A DNA stretch of 33,171 nt from Methylobacterium sp. W2 (GTDB taxonomy: Bacteria > Pseudomonadota > Alphaproteobacteria > Rhizobiales > Beijerinckiaceae), in NCBI RefSeq assembly GCF_020662345.1, contig NZ_VMOA01000057.1:1-33171 (forward strand). The letters run 5' to 3'. Shown in pieces: positions 15,567 to 23,500 of the stretch. The notes below the pieces were generated by a model. The model was not told where the DNA came from. It saw nothing but the letters and a program-made list of their open reading frames with translations, and made no database searches. Positions within the stretch are counted from its first letter, which is position 1; each line of letters opens with the position of its first letter. Both the position numbers and the translations under genes were made by a program.

Positions 15567-15907
15567 GGTGCCTCGCCTGCAACGCAGACCATCGTCCACC
15601 ACTGGCGCTTGCGGTCCATGTCGGCCGCAGCTTGGACCGCGTAGACCGTGTTCGTACGGAGATCGACGACCTCCCATTCCGGGGTCACCGCCGATGTCTC
15701 GCTGTCGAACCGGACGATGATCGTGACCGGCTGCTGGCCCTGCAGGCGCACGGCGAGAACAGCCTCGCTGCCCGGCTTCATAATGAACTGAGCGCGCCGC
15801 TCGAACCTCGCCTCGAAGTCGCCGGGGACGGTGTTGCCGTAGGCATCCTCGGTGCCCCCGCGCTTGCGGAGGCTGACGCGCTCGACCAGATCGCCGCTGC
15901 TTGGCAT
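15563..15907 (-). CDS. head-tail closure/adaptor protein (HK97 gp7 / SPP1 gp16-like)
   Basis: A 114-residue protein of the phage head-tail joining family (PF05521). It begins SSGDLVERVSLRKRG, the expected 'l..ri.iq.r....D.yGn' opening with DAYGNTVPGDF, followed by FERRAQFIMKPGSEAVLAVR and the usual VIVRFD...V.P.W.V.. core (IIVRFDSETSAVTPEWEVVD). It seals the portal-connector channel. It overlaps the connector upstream by one base (TGATG) and the DUF3168 gene downstream by four bases. Confidence 0.88.
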   Translation of the reverse strand: MPSSGDLVERVSLRKRGGTEDAYGNTVPGDFEARFERRAQFIMKPGSEAVLAVRLQGQQPVTIIVRFDSETSAVTPEWEVVDLRTNTVYAVQAAADMDRKRQWWTMVCVAGEAP

Positions 15908-16401
15908 CAGACGCTCATCACGCGGGTGTTGGAGAGCAGCGCCTCGACGCCCATGGGCAACTGCTCGGGCTTAGCTTGGCTCGACGTTACAGCCTCGCGG
16001 TTGGCGTACAGGTGGCCGACCATGAGTAGGATTGCATGGCGGATGGGCGCGGGGCCGAGCCACTTCTTCTCGTCGCCGTCTCCGGTGAAGCCGTAACCCG
16101 CCACAAACCGAACGGTAGTCGACCGCTCGTCGGCCGCCGCGGTCTCGCTGACGATCTCGACTAGCGGCGGAAGCGGGAGGCGACGGTCCGAAGCCCACGC
16201 CCAGGCCGGCGTCACCAGTTCAAGGGTCTGTAGCCCGAGCGCCCGCCCAAGCCATCCTTCCGGGCCGTCCAGCCAGCCCGTCGCTACGGCGACAAGGTCG
16301 GCGATGTACTCATCGTCGTCACCATGCTCGACACGCAGGTGCTTCTTCGCCTGGGCCGTGGTGATGAGTGGATCGGGCGGGACGACGACGACGGCGCGCA
16401 T
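15907..16401 (-). CDS. head-tail connector protein (gp6-like)
   Basis: A 164-residue protein of the gp6-like head-tail connector group. It opens with a diagnostic stretch, PPDPLITTAQAKKHLRVEHG, then DDDEYIADLVAVATGWLDGP and WLGRALGLQTLEL. The rest is the typical long form with a beta insertion and a C-terminal pair of helices (PIRHAILLMVGHLYANREAV). It forms the ring docked under the portal. It lies seven bases after a small head gene and is followed by the closure protein with a one-base overlap. No damage is visible. Confidence 0.9.
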   Translation of the reverse strand: MRAVVVVPPDPLITTAQAKKHLRVEHGDDDEYIADLVAVATGWLDGPEGWLGRALGLQTLELVTPAWAWASDRRLPLPPLVEIVSETAAADERSTTVRFVAGYGFTGDGDEKKWLGPAPIRHAILLMVGHLYANREAVTSSQAKPEQLPMGVEALLSNTRVMSV

Positions 16402-16407
16402 GAAAGG

Positions 16408-16620
16408 TCAGGCCTTGATGCGGCGCGACGCGGTCTCGCCTTTATTGGCCGGCTCCGGCTCCATCTTGTTCTGAGGCGCGGCCATGGCCTTACCTTCCGC
16501 GATCATGCCACGGTCGAGGAGGCTTTTACGGTCGGTCGCGTTGTCGACCTCGATAGGGTTTCCGACGTCGTGAATGACGCCGTCATGGAAGAACGGCGAC
16601 TGGACAATGAGCTTGGACAT
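16408..16620 (-). CDS. small hypothetical protein between capsid and connector
   Basis: A 70-residue protein starting at ATG 16620 (MSKLIVQSPFFHDGV), with a GAAG-type ribosome-binding site in GGGTGAAGAA; a reading from 16632 adds four residues. It has an N-terminal beta hairpin (PFFHDGVIHDVGNPIEV) and a Lys/Pro/Glu-rich, probably disordered tail. Small proteins of this type often sit between the capsid and connector genes of HK97-like phages. A capsid-accessory role is possible, but I do not recognise the family. Confidence 0.65.
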   Translation of the reverse strand: MSKLIVQSPFFHDGVIHDVGNPIEVDNATDRKSLLDRGMIAEGKAMAAPQNKMEPEPANKGETASRRIKA

Positions 16621-16679
16621 TTCTTCACCCACGCTGCGCGAGGTGACGGGCGCCGAGATTAGCGCCCGTCATTCTTGGC

Positions 16680-17882
16680 TCAGACCGAGGCCGGGAAGGT
16701 GCCGCCGACGAACGCGGTGGGCCGGGTGACGGTGAGCGCCAAGCGCTCCTCGCCACGGAGGGTGAGCATGTTCTTGACGAAGTTGTCCCGATCTTCGGAG
16801 CTGATCTGGACGTTCGCCTGCTCACGGTCCCAGATCTTCGCGGCCAGCGAGAATGCGCCGACCATGAATGTTCCGACCGCCATGGCGTCGCTCTCCACGA
16901 CACGCAGGCCCCAGAGGCGTGGTTCAGCGCCGGTGGTGACTGCCGCGTGGAGGTAGGCGCCCTGGCTATCCTTCAGGAGCTCCAGTTCGGCCCAATCCTG
17001 CGGGTTGAGCACAACGGCGGTGGCGGGGAAGTAGGACTTCCGCACCTGCAGCTTGGCCCAGCGGATGTGATCCACCTTGTTAGCGGCGGCGGGAATGCCG
17101 GTCGCCGAATAGGCGGTGCGCTGGGTGTAGAGGCCGTTCATGTTGCCGGTGGTGCCGGCGCCGAGGAGTATCTGGTTCTCCTCGGTCTGCTCCAGGCCGA
17201 TGCGCAGATCGGTGTCGATCAGCGACGCCAACATCGGCACGTCGTCGTAGACCTGCTTCGACACCGGGATCCAGTGCGCGATCGTTACGACGGGGGCCTG
17301 CGCCGCCGTCTAGGTCATGTTGCTCTCGGGCTTGAGCACGCCCTCGGCGACCACGGCAGCGTTGTTCACGAGCGGACCCTGAACGCCGTACTCGATGAGC
17401 TGCGACTGCGTGCGGCCGACCGGGATGAGGTCGCGGACCATCAGCGGACGGTTCTGGCGGGTGACCATCTCGGCCTGCTCAGCGGTCACCAGCGGGTTGC
17501 GGGCGGCCGGGGCAGTCGGGGTGGTGATGGCCTTGAGCTCTAGGGACACCGTGCCCTTGCCACCGCGGGCGCCCACCGACTTGAACTCGGCATTCTCGCC
17601 GAAGCGATCGCCGATGCTCTTGGTCTCACGGGGACCGCCGCCGAGGAGGCCGACGCGGTTGGCCTTGCGCTCGATCTCGTCGGCACGATCGGTGGCCTTC
17701 TTGATCTCGCCCTGTAGGTCGCGCAGGTGGCCTTCGAGGACGGCGGTGTCGGCCTTCTCGCCACGCAGCTTGTCGATGACCTCGGCAAGGTCGGAGGTCT
17801 TCTTGTCCAGACCGTCGTAGGTGGTCTTGATCTCGTTCTGGACGGCCTTGATGAAATCTTCCTGGTTCGGCTCGGCGGACAT
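16680..17882 (-). pseudogene. major capsid protein (HK97 gp5 family), interrupted by an in-frame amber codon
   Basis: The gene for the HK97-fold capsid subunit (PF05065), 400 codons excluding the final stop, with TAG at 17312-17310 as codon 191. The start is ATG 17882 (MSAEPNQEDFIKAVQNEIKT; AGGG eight bases upstream). Residues 5-75 are the coiled-coil scaffolding (delta) domain; the mature subunit follows. Before the stop: VVAEGVLKPESNMT. After it, in the same frame: TAAQAPVVTIAHWIPVSKQV, then YDDVPMLASLIDTDLRIGLE. The C-terminal half keeps the HK97 marks VVLNPQDWAELELLKDSQGA and EDRDNFVKNMLTLRGEERLA. In remembered HK97 gp5 (PESDITFSKQ...VKTIAHW) the stop replaces an aromatic residue, and spacing on both sides is unchanged. 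No frameshift or deletion is needed, so one substitution explains it. Without readthrough no capsid can form. Confidence 0.93.
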
Positions 17883-17886
17883 TGTC

Positions 17887-18549
17887 TCACCCTCTCGCGG
17901 TACGGATTGCATCGAGGAGCGCGGATTTCACCGCCTCCGGTTCATGCTGTCCGCCAGCGTCCCGCGTGGCAGTCAGTGCGCCGAACCCACCATCGAGGAG
18001 GGCCTCGGCATCCTTCCGGCTCAGTTCGCAGCCAGCGTCCCGCATGGCCTTCTGAAGCAGAGCCCGAAATTCTCGACGCTGCATGTCGGCTGCCTTGACG
18101 GCGCTGATCAGAGCGTTGCGATCGGCCGGCATCACCACGACGCTGACCTCTCGAAGATCGATCTTCTTGAGCACCCGAACGCCATCGCCGCGCTCAGAGG
18201 CGCCGCCGGCCGGGATGCTGAAACCAATGGACATGCCGTCCACATCGCCGTTCTTCAGCGACGCATAGACGTCCTCGGCCATGCTGTGGCCGGGCGTTAG
18301 GCGCCCTTCCACGATCAGACCCTTGTCGTCCTCCTTGAGGGAGGTCCAGCGGCCGATCAGGTTGTCCGTGTTGTGCTGCCACAGCATCGGCAGGCCGGTC
18401 TTGTTGGCTTTGATCGTCGCGGAGTAGGCGCCCTTGACGATCGTGTCGCCGTAGCTGTCGACATCGCCGAACACGGACGCGTAGCCCTTGATCGTGCGCG
18501 TGTCGGCGGCAACCTCGACGTCGTCGAGGGCGGTGAACTTGTATTCCAT
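17887..18549 (-). CDS. prohead protease (HK97 gp4 family, U35)
   Basis: A 220-residue serine protease of the herpesvirus-assemblin-like fold (PF04586) that removes the scaffolding domain of the capsid subunit. The N-terminal TRTIKGYASVFGDVDSYGDT and VKGAY are characteristic. Catalytic candidates are His59 in MLWQHNTD and Ser107 in GMSIGFSIP, with Glu134 in DLREVSVV as the third member. Residues 155-220 form the usual helical, Ala/Arg-rich tail (RREFRALLQKAMRDAGCELS). It lies between portal and capsid, ends 4 bp before the capsid start, and looks intact, although its substrate gene is broken. Confidence 0.93.
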   Translation of the reverse strand: MEYKFTALDDVEVAADTRTIKGYASVFGDVDSYGDTIVKGAYSATIKANKTGLPMLWQHNTDNLIGRWTSLKEDDKGLIVEGRLTPGHSMAEDVYASLKNGDVDGMSIGFSIPAGGASERGDGVRVLKKIDLREVSVVVMPADRNALISAVKAADMQRREFRALLQKAMRDAGCELSRKDAEALLDGGFGALTATRDAGGQHEPEAVKSALLDAIRTARG

Positions 18550-18563
18550 GGGGTGAAGCCTCG

Positions 18564-19775
18564 TCAGGCGGCCGGCTTAGCGGTGGCGTTCTGGGAGCCA
18601 CGGAAGAGTTCGTCGCCACCTTCGATCGGGTCGCGGTCTTCCATCGCGCGGATTTCGTTCTGCGTGTGCCAGGCCGGCGCGCCACCGGAGCCGAGGGCCT
18701 TGGTGTAGTATTCAGCCCGGTCTGCCGCCGCGCCGCGCATCAGCCCCTGCAACAGGAAGTGCGCATAGGTCGACGGGTCGTCGAGCAGGTCGCGGTCGAG
18801 CGAGTGCTCCCAGCGCTGTATCCACGGGTCGAGCGTGTGAACGACGTGAGCGATGAAGAACTGCTCGGTGGAGGCGAAAGTGGCGGTCTTATCCGCGTGC
18901 ATGAGCATGAGCGGTAGGACGCGGAAGGTCCGGCCGATCTCTTCGATCTGAAACCGGCGGTTCTCGATGTGCTGCGCGTCGACCGCAGTCATCATCATCG
19001 CGGCGAATTCCCAACCACCGTCGAGGACCGCGATGCCGCCCTCGCCGCCGGGGCCGAACTTCTTCTGCCACTCCTCGCGGAGCTCGGCCTTCTTTTCGGG
19101 CGAGAGCGCCGTGCCCTTGTTCGCAAGGATGCCGCTGGGACGACCGCCGGTACGCTGAAGGTTCGCCTGCGACTCTTCGAGGTCGAGGGAGAGGCCGAGA
19201 ACCGATCGAGCGAGGGACACAATCGGCAGCCCGCGGACGCCATCCATGGTCGGCCCGCGCAGGTGGAACACGTCCTTGGCGTCCAGGTCGGTCTGACGAC
19301 CGTCAATCGTGGCCCGATAGGAGAGGGTACCCCTCTCGAATTTGACCTCCATCTGGTCAGGATGGACCGGGATCAGCTCGTCGATCTTGCCGTTGACGCG
19401 ACCGATGACGGAATATGCGTTGCCGCAGAGCACGGCGTGCATGGTCATCTGTTCGCGCCACTCGAACGAGGTCTGCCACGAGTTCGGCCGGCGGTGGAGG
19501 ATCATATAGACCGGGTCGTCAGTCGCAGGCTTGCGATAGGTTTTCCCGTCCCGCTCCTCTTCACGAATGACCTTGAGCGGCACCTGGGCCACGCCCTCGG
19601 CGATGACGCGAACAGCACACAACACGGCGGCGAGCTGCAGGGCTGTGTCGGGCGTCAGACTGACGCCACTCCGCGTGAAGAGGTTGCGATACGCCTCCGG
19701 CAAATTCCGGATGAAGTTGTCCCCGTCAGATGCTCTTGGGCCCCATCGTGAGAGGAGGTTTGTCCAAAATCCCAT
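18564..19775 (-). CDS. portal protein (HK97 gp3 family)
   Basis: A 403-residue portal subunit (PF04860), the dodecameric ring through which DNA is packaged and ejected. Diagnostic stretches are TPDTALQLAAVLCAVRVIAE with GVAQVPLKV; PVYMILHRRPNSWQTSFEWR; LCGNAYSVI; DVFHLRGPTMDGVRGLPIVS; and RRFQIEEIGRTFRVLPLMLM. Length is normal for the family (about 400). It begins 11 bp after the large terminase stop, and no internal stop or shift is visible. The C-terminal GGDELFRGSQNATAKPAA is the usual disordered tail. Confidence 0.95.
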   Translation of the reverse strand: MGFWTNLLSRWGPRASDGDNFIRNLPEAYRNLFTRSGVSLTPDTALQLAAVLCAVRVIAEGVAQVPLKVIREEERDGKTYRKPATDDPVYMILHRRPNSWQTSFEWREQMTMHAVLCGNAYSVIGRVNGKIDELIPVHPDQMEVKFERGTLSYRATIDGRQTDLDAKDVFHLRGPTMDGVRGLPIVSLARSVLGLSLDLEESQANLQRTGGRPSGILANKGTALSPEKKAELREEWQKKFGPGGEGGIAVLDGGWEFAAMMMTAVDAQHIENRRFQIEEIGRTFRVLPLMLMHADKTATFASTEQFFIAHVVHTLDPWIQRWEHSLDRDLLDDPSTYAHFLLQGLMRGAAADRAEYYTKALGSGGAPAWHTQNEIRAMEDRDPIEGGDELFRGSQNATAKPAA

Positions 19776-19786
19776 GCTGTGACCGC

Positions 19787-21607
19787 CTACAGAACGAGGA
19801 GAGAGGACGTTTCGAGATACGACGGCGTGGAAGCCTGCATTTCGTTATCGGCAGCACCCACGGCCATCGCGATCGTCACGATGCCGTCGATCCGGCCTCG
19901 CGACCGCTTCTTGTCAAAAGCTCGATTGCCCTGGCCGTCCGGCGACATCTGCGCATTAGCAGCGCAGGCGTAGGTGACGGGCGAGTCCTCGATCGTGATG
20001 CGCTTGGTGAGGATGCGATCCTCCAGGCGCTCGATGGACCGAGGCATGACAAGCTGCCGGTCCTCGTAGACGACCTTATTGCCCTGGCCGTGGGCGACGA
20101 GCTTGAGCCCATCGCCTTCGGGCTCGTCGGCCCCCTTCCACCGCCAAACCGCGAGACCAATGTCCTCGCAGGCAGCGATGAAGTCCGCCATGCCGGCCGG
20201 GTCGAAGGCTAGGAACTCCACCTCGTGTTCGGCGACAAGCCTTGCGACTTCGGCGGCGACAAAGCTCTTATCGATCACGGAGCCGGGAACGGCGGTGATC
20301 TGCTCGGCCTCGGCCCATTCGTCATAGGGCGCCTGGTCGCGGCGAGACCGGTCGACGATCCCGTCCTTCACCGTCCAGTACCAAGTCTTGACGTAGAGAT
20401 GCCCGTCCTCGCCGATCCACACCGCCGACAGGGCGGTGAGATCGTTCTTCTTCGACAGGTCGAGGGAGAGCCAGCAAGGCCGGCCCTTCATCTCATCGAC
20501 GTTGACCTCGCCCTGGACGGAGGCCCAAGCCTCCTCGGCAATCCAGAATTCCGTCGCGCCGACCGGGATGCCGAAATACAGGCGCTTCACCGACAGCATC
20601 GTCGAGAGCATCTGTTTCGCCGTGTTCACCTCGCCGCGGATATTCTCGATTGGAAACGTGATGCCGAGCGCCGGCAGGGCCTTGCCCCAGCATGCCTCGT
20701 TGTCGAAGACCGTTTCTCGATCCGCCTTGTCGACGCGGGCCACGAAAGCAAACGCCTCGTCGTCCCTGATCTCGCCCTTGGCGACCTTTTGGTAAAACTC
20801 GCTGTACTCGGTGCCGACCCTCTGAGAGGTAGCTGGCGTGTTGGTCCCGAGAAGCATCAGGGCGTCGCCGGGCATCTTGGCGATGGCACGCTTCCAGGTC
20901 TCGATTGCCGTGCTGGCCTTGAACTCGTGGATCTCGTCGGCCAGCACTGCGGTAGGACGGGGGCCTGATACCGCCTCACCATTCGCGAGCGTCTGGAATT
21001 TCGACCCGGTTTCGATGTGCTCGATCTTCCAGGCGTTGTCGCCTTCGCCGCGGATGACGACCTCGCCCCTCTGCTCCAGCGTGTCGGTTTCGTCCTCGGC
21101 GCCAGGGATGGGAGCTCAGCTCATCGCGACGGCATCGGAGAACAACACGTTCGCCGTCGCCTTGTCCTGGCCGATGGCATAAACCGAGGAGCGCGGCACC
21201 CCGTACCATCCCATGAGGTAGAGGCCGATCGCCGCCATCAGCGGTGACTTCGCCTGCCCCTTGCCGGTCTCCAGCCAGCCGTTGCGAAACCGCATCCGGC
21301 CGCTCGCCATCCGCCACCCGAACAGTGAGCCGACCACGAACGTATGCCAGGGCAGCGGGTGGAATGGGTCGCCGGCTTTCGCTCCGGCTGTGATGGTCAG
21401 GACCGCCGGCGGGAACGCTAAGGCGCGACCCGCGCGATCCGGAGCCCAATAGAGGCCGCGAGCCGCTCCGTCGCGCAGATCCTTTAGATGCCGCTCAGCC
21501 GCATGTCGAACGAGCTCACCGGCGAGAATACGGCCGGCGACGACATCGCTGGCCCATGTGGTGGTTGGATCAGCCGGCAAGCGGCTTGAGGAAGGCGTCC
21601 GCCGCAC
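19787..21607 (-). pseudogene. terminase large subunit, interrupted by an in-frame opal codon
   Basis: A two-domain packaging motor (Terminase_1 / HK97 gp2 type), 606 codons excluding the final stop, with TGA at 21118-21116 as codon 164. The start is GTG 21607 with GAGGG six bases upstream; TTG 21580 is an alternative. The ATPase domain holds the Walker A region WLETGKGQAKSPLMAAIGLY before the stop and Walker B TAVLADEIHEF after it. The nuclease domain shows CWLSLDLSKKNDLTALSAVW and FLAFDPAGMADFIAACEDIG. Across the stop the frame reads LFSDAVAMS-stop-APIPGAEDETDTLEQRG, continuing with VIRGEGDNAWKIEHIETGSK and LANGEAVSGPRP, all in family register. The family often has Arg before APIP, so CGA to TGA would suffice. 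As written the motor lacks Walker B and the nuclease. Confidence 0.93.
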
Positions 21608-22001
21608 GAGCCACCCTCGTTTTCTTCTCGACCTTCGTGGCCTTCGAGCGCCGAACCGGAGAGAGGCCCAGCTCGGCCTCGGCAGTCCGCACGGCCTCGT
21701 CGGCCTGCTTCATCACGGTCCAATAAGGATTGATCTGCGGGACGCCTGTCGTCGCCGCCTTGATGATCGGACCTTGCTCTGCGAGCTGGCGTGCCGCGCG
21801 CTCGTACACGACGCGGAATTCCACAAGCCGCTTGATCGCGTGGCCGTTGGCGACCGACAGGATGCCCCGGCCGGACATCTCACTGATCACTGCCGCCCAT
21901 TCGTCGCGTGCGAACGCTAGGTCCATCTCGTCCACGAAGGTCTGCGACCAGTCGGGGGCGGGCGGCGTGCCTTCGCCGCCGGGGATCGCTTTCAGGGTCA
22001 T
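21570..22001 (-). CDS. terminase small subunit, P27 family
   Basis: A 143-residue DNA-recognition subunit of the packaging terminase (P27/phage phi105-type, PF05119). The central pattern GRGILSVANGHAIKRLVEFR, then VVYERAARQLAEQGPII and GVPQINPYWTVMKQADEAVR, matches the family's '...p.p....l..ya......a...l...G..........np.......a...l......lgl' layout, and the C-terminus AELGLSPVRRSKATKVEKKT is typical. It overlaps the start of the large subunit by 38 bp. A pair of palindromes lies 20-53 bp upstream, a plausible packaging or regulatory site. Confidence 0.88.
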   Translation of the reverse strand: MTLKAIPGGEGTPPAPDWSQTFVDEMDLAFARDEWAAVISEMSGRGILSVANGHAIKRLVEFRVVYERAARQLAEQGPIIKAATTGVPQINPYWTVMKQADEAVRTAEAELGLSPVRRSKATKVEKKTRVARAADAFLKPLAG

Positions 22002-22020
22002 CGTGTGTGCCGCTGGAAAT

Positions 22021-22054
22021 AGCCCTGAGGGCTAGCAAGTTAGCTCTAAGAGCT
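22021..22054. promoter_or_regulatory. tandem palindromes upstream of terS (candidate packaging or regulatory site)
   Basis: Two 13-bp perfect palindromes with 3-bp centres: AGCCC-TGA-GGGCT at 22021-22033 and AGCTC-TAA-GAGCT at 22042-22054. Their centres are 21 bp apart (two helical turns). They lie in the 78-bp gap between the terminase small subunit and the Gly/Ser-rich gene, flanked by AT-rich trinucleotides on both outer sides. A cos/TerS-binding element or a dimeric regulator site fits. No T-run follows, so a terminator is unlikely. Confidence 0.5.
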
Positions 22055-22079
22055 GATTTAGCGGCCGGCGGGCAGGGCT

Positions 22080-22325
22080 TTAGTCCCCGCCGCCACCGCA
22101 CGAACCGCCGTCGCTTGACGAGGACAAGCCACTGTCCGACCCGCAGGACGACGTGTCCGCAGAGTGCGGGCTGTAGCCGCCAGCACCCGAGACGCCGAGC
22201 GGCCAGGGGTACCCGCCGCCAGCACCGCTCGTGTCGTTGTCGTAAGACACGCGACGAGCGCGATCCTCTGCCTCGCGACGGCGTTTCTGTTCGTCCTCAC
22301 GTCGCCGATTGAAGGTGCCGAACAT
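22080..22325 (-). CDS. small Gly/Ser-rich hypothetical protein
   Basis: An 81-residue protein with a charged N-terminal helix (FNRRREDEQKRRREAEDRAR) and a low-complexity Gly/Ser/Asp tail ending DSGLSSSSDGGSCGGGGD. The Cys-Gly-rich ending is a recurrent feature of small alphaproteobacterial proteins of unknown function. It lies upstream of the terminase genes in the same direction, separated from them by the tandem palindromes. No function can be assigned. Confidence 0.6.
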   Translation of the reverse strand: MFGTFNRRREDEQKRRREAEDRARRVSYDNDTSGAGGGYPWPLGVSGAGGYSPHSADTSSCGSDSGLSSSSDGGSCGGGGD

Positions 22326-22375
22326 GGGAGCCTCGCAGTGATCGTGGTACAGACTGGTTTAAGGAGCTACGCACG

Positions 22376-22822
22376 ATGCAGTCGAAATTTACGATCTATG
22401 GTGCCAACATCATTGAGCAGTCCGACGGAATACTGGCGTTCTTATGCACTGGGATCTTAGTATTTTTCGAAACCGAAAGCATTTTCATTTATAGATCGAC
22501 ATACATCGCGGGAAAAGAACCTGCGACCTACGTAGACGATGGCATAGGGATCGCTGTAATTCCTGACATCCCAGACACGCTGCCGATTTGCCGAAACCTA
22601 CTCAATTCAAGCGAGTTTGAACCCCAATTTGAACCCTTTCCGATTGAAAAAGTTGTGGGCTTCTTGGAACCTTTAAAGCACGCCGAAGGCACTGCAGCCT
22701 CTATACCGCAGATTTGCTTGCCAAACCTACAAGCTAGATTTCCGACGACCGGAGGGACGATATCTGTCGAGAGGTATAAGCACGGCTCATTGCACGTGAA
22801 GATCCATCCTCATGCATTATGA
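22376..22822 (+). CDS. hypothetical protein, AT-rich, transcribed against the late operon
   Basis: A 148-residue protein with AAGGAG ten bases upstream of ATG 22376, a strong ribosome-binding site. A hydrophobic stretch (DGILAFLCTGILVFFETESI, about residues 17-36) may be a membrane segment or a buried strand pair. The remainder looks globular with several Pro-rich loops, ending SLHVKIHPHAL. It is markedly more AT-rich than the terminase genes and runs in the opposite direction, starting 50 bp from the divergent Gly/Ser-rich gene. These traits mark a later insertion, probably expressed from the prophage. Family unknown. Confidence 0.65.
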   Translation: MQSKFTIYGANIIEQSDGILAFLCTGILVFFETESIFIYRSTYIAGKEPATYVDDGIGIAVIPDIPDTLPICRNLLNSSEFEPQFEPFPIEKVVGFLEPLKHAEGTAASIPQICLPNLQARFPTTGGTISVERYKHGSLHVKIHPHAL

Positions 22823-23116
22823 AAATAAGAATGGCTCCTGAACGACTTGTCGATCTAGAGCCGGAGAGGGTGAAACCCCCATTCGGAAAAATCTGTTCAG
22901 TGCGAAGGTAGGGGAACGGCTGGTCGGGAACGAAGAAGTCCCAGACTTTCAAGCCCCCCCTCCCAGGTCCCAGGTGCATATCAGCTCATAGCCACGGGGT
23001 GGATGGTGGATGTGGTATGGCCTCGGACGAGACCTCTCGCGTGAATGATCTGGATCACGTCAGAGGCTGTGATCACCGGGTGACTGCTCCCATCGGGGCA
23101 GGGGCAGGGCGTGTCT
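22823..23116. other. intergenic region, nothing firmly identified
   Basis: About 290 bp with no supported gene. A short C-run (22954-22967 region) and a GATCAC/GTGATC inverted repeat (about 23052-23073) are visible. A minus-strand ORF from 22979 is Arg/Ser-rich and overlaps the plus-strand gene, so I treat it as noise. The region presumably carries the promoter of the membrane protein that follows. Confidence 0.4.
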
Positions 23117-23476
23117 ATGTCGTTCGCAGCTAAAGCGGTCATTGCGACACTTGTATCGATCGTCTCGCTGTGCGCCTCAGCTGGCGTAGCTATTCTGATC
23201 GTGTGGGGCGGCGTCGTCGGATCGCTGTGGGTCCTGTTTGCCCTGGCGTTGATGATGCCCGCAAACTTCCAGGGCACCGGCATCATCGCTTACATCGCGA
23301 CCATCCTCTGCATCCTGTTTCTGCTGCTGCTCGTCGTGGCTGTCGGTGTTGCATCAGGCATCGTTGTGCTGATGCCTGCCATACGCCTGCTTGAGCATTG
23401 GTATGGACCTGTGATCAGGAGGCGACGCGCGGGGACAGGTGCTGGCTCGCATGTGACAGCGTCTCAAGCTCACTGA
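23117..23476 (+). CDS. small multi-pass membrane protein
   Basis: A 119-residue protein with three hydrophobic segments: about 7-33 (AVIATLVSIVSLCASAGVAI), 36-50 (WGGVVGSLWVLFALALMM; the first two may form one hairpin) and 57-90 (IIAYIATILCILFLLLLVVA). The C-terminus is cationic (RRRRAGTGAGSHVTASQAH). ATG 23117 is preferred; an in-frame GTG at 23111 would add two residues. It is transcribed against the late genes. A cationic tail and several membrane passes are compatible with a holin, but position and strand favour a conversion or exclusion gene. Function unknown. Confidence 0.6.
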   Translation: MSFAAKAVIATLVSIVSLCASAGVAILIVWGGVVGSLWVLFALALMMPANFQGTGIIAYIATILCILFLLLLVVAVGVASGIVVLMPAIRLLEHWYGPVIRRRRAGTGAGSHVTASQAH

Positions 23477-23500
23477 AGGTACGTCAGATCGCATTGGCGA

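Noticed and set aside
15088..15582. 164-residue leftward ORF overlapping the DUF3168 gene
   Set aside because: It is the same strand in another frame, Arg/Pro-rich; the DUF3168 reading has clear family motifs.
16680..17264. C-terminal half of the capsid as an independent gene starting at GTG 17264
   Set aside because: That GTG is a codon inside the conserved segment (IPVSKQV). Homology continues upstream to the TAG in the same frame, and there is no ribosome site.
19787..20947. 386-residue terminase fragment as a separate small gene
   Set aside because: Its GTG start lies within Walker B (TAVLADEIHEF), and homologous sequence extends in frame up to and past the TGA.
16680..21607. Stop-codon reassignment or suppression as the explanation for the two internal stops
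   Set aside because: One is TAG and the other TGA, both stops are used to end many other genes here, and no suppressor tRNA is visible in the window. It remains possible only if the host carries suppressors.
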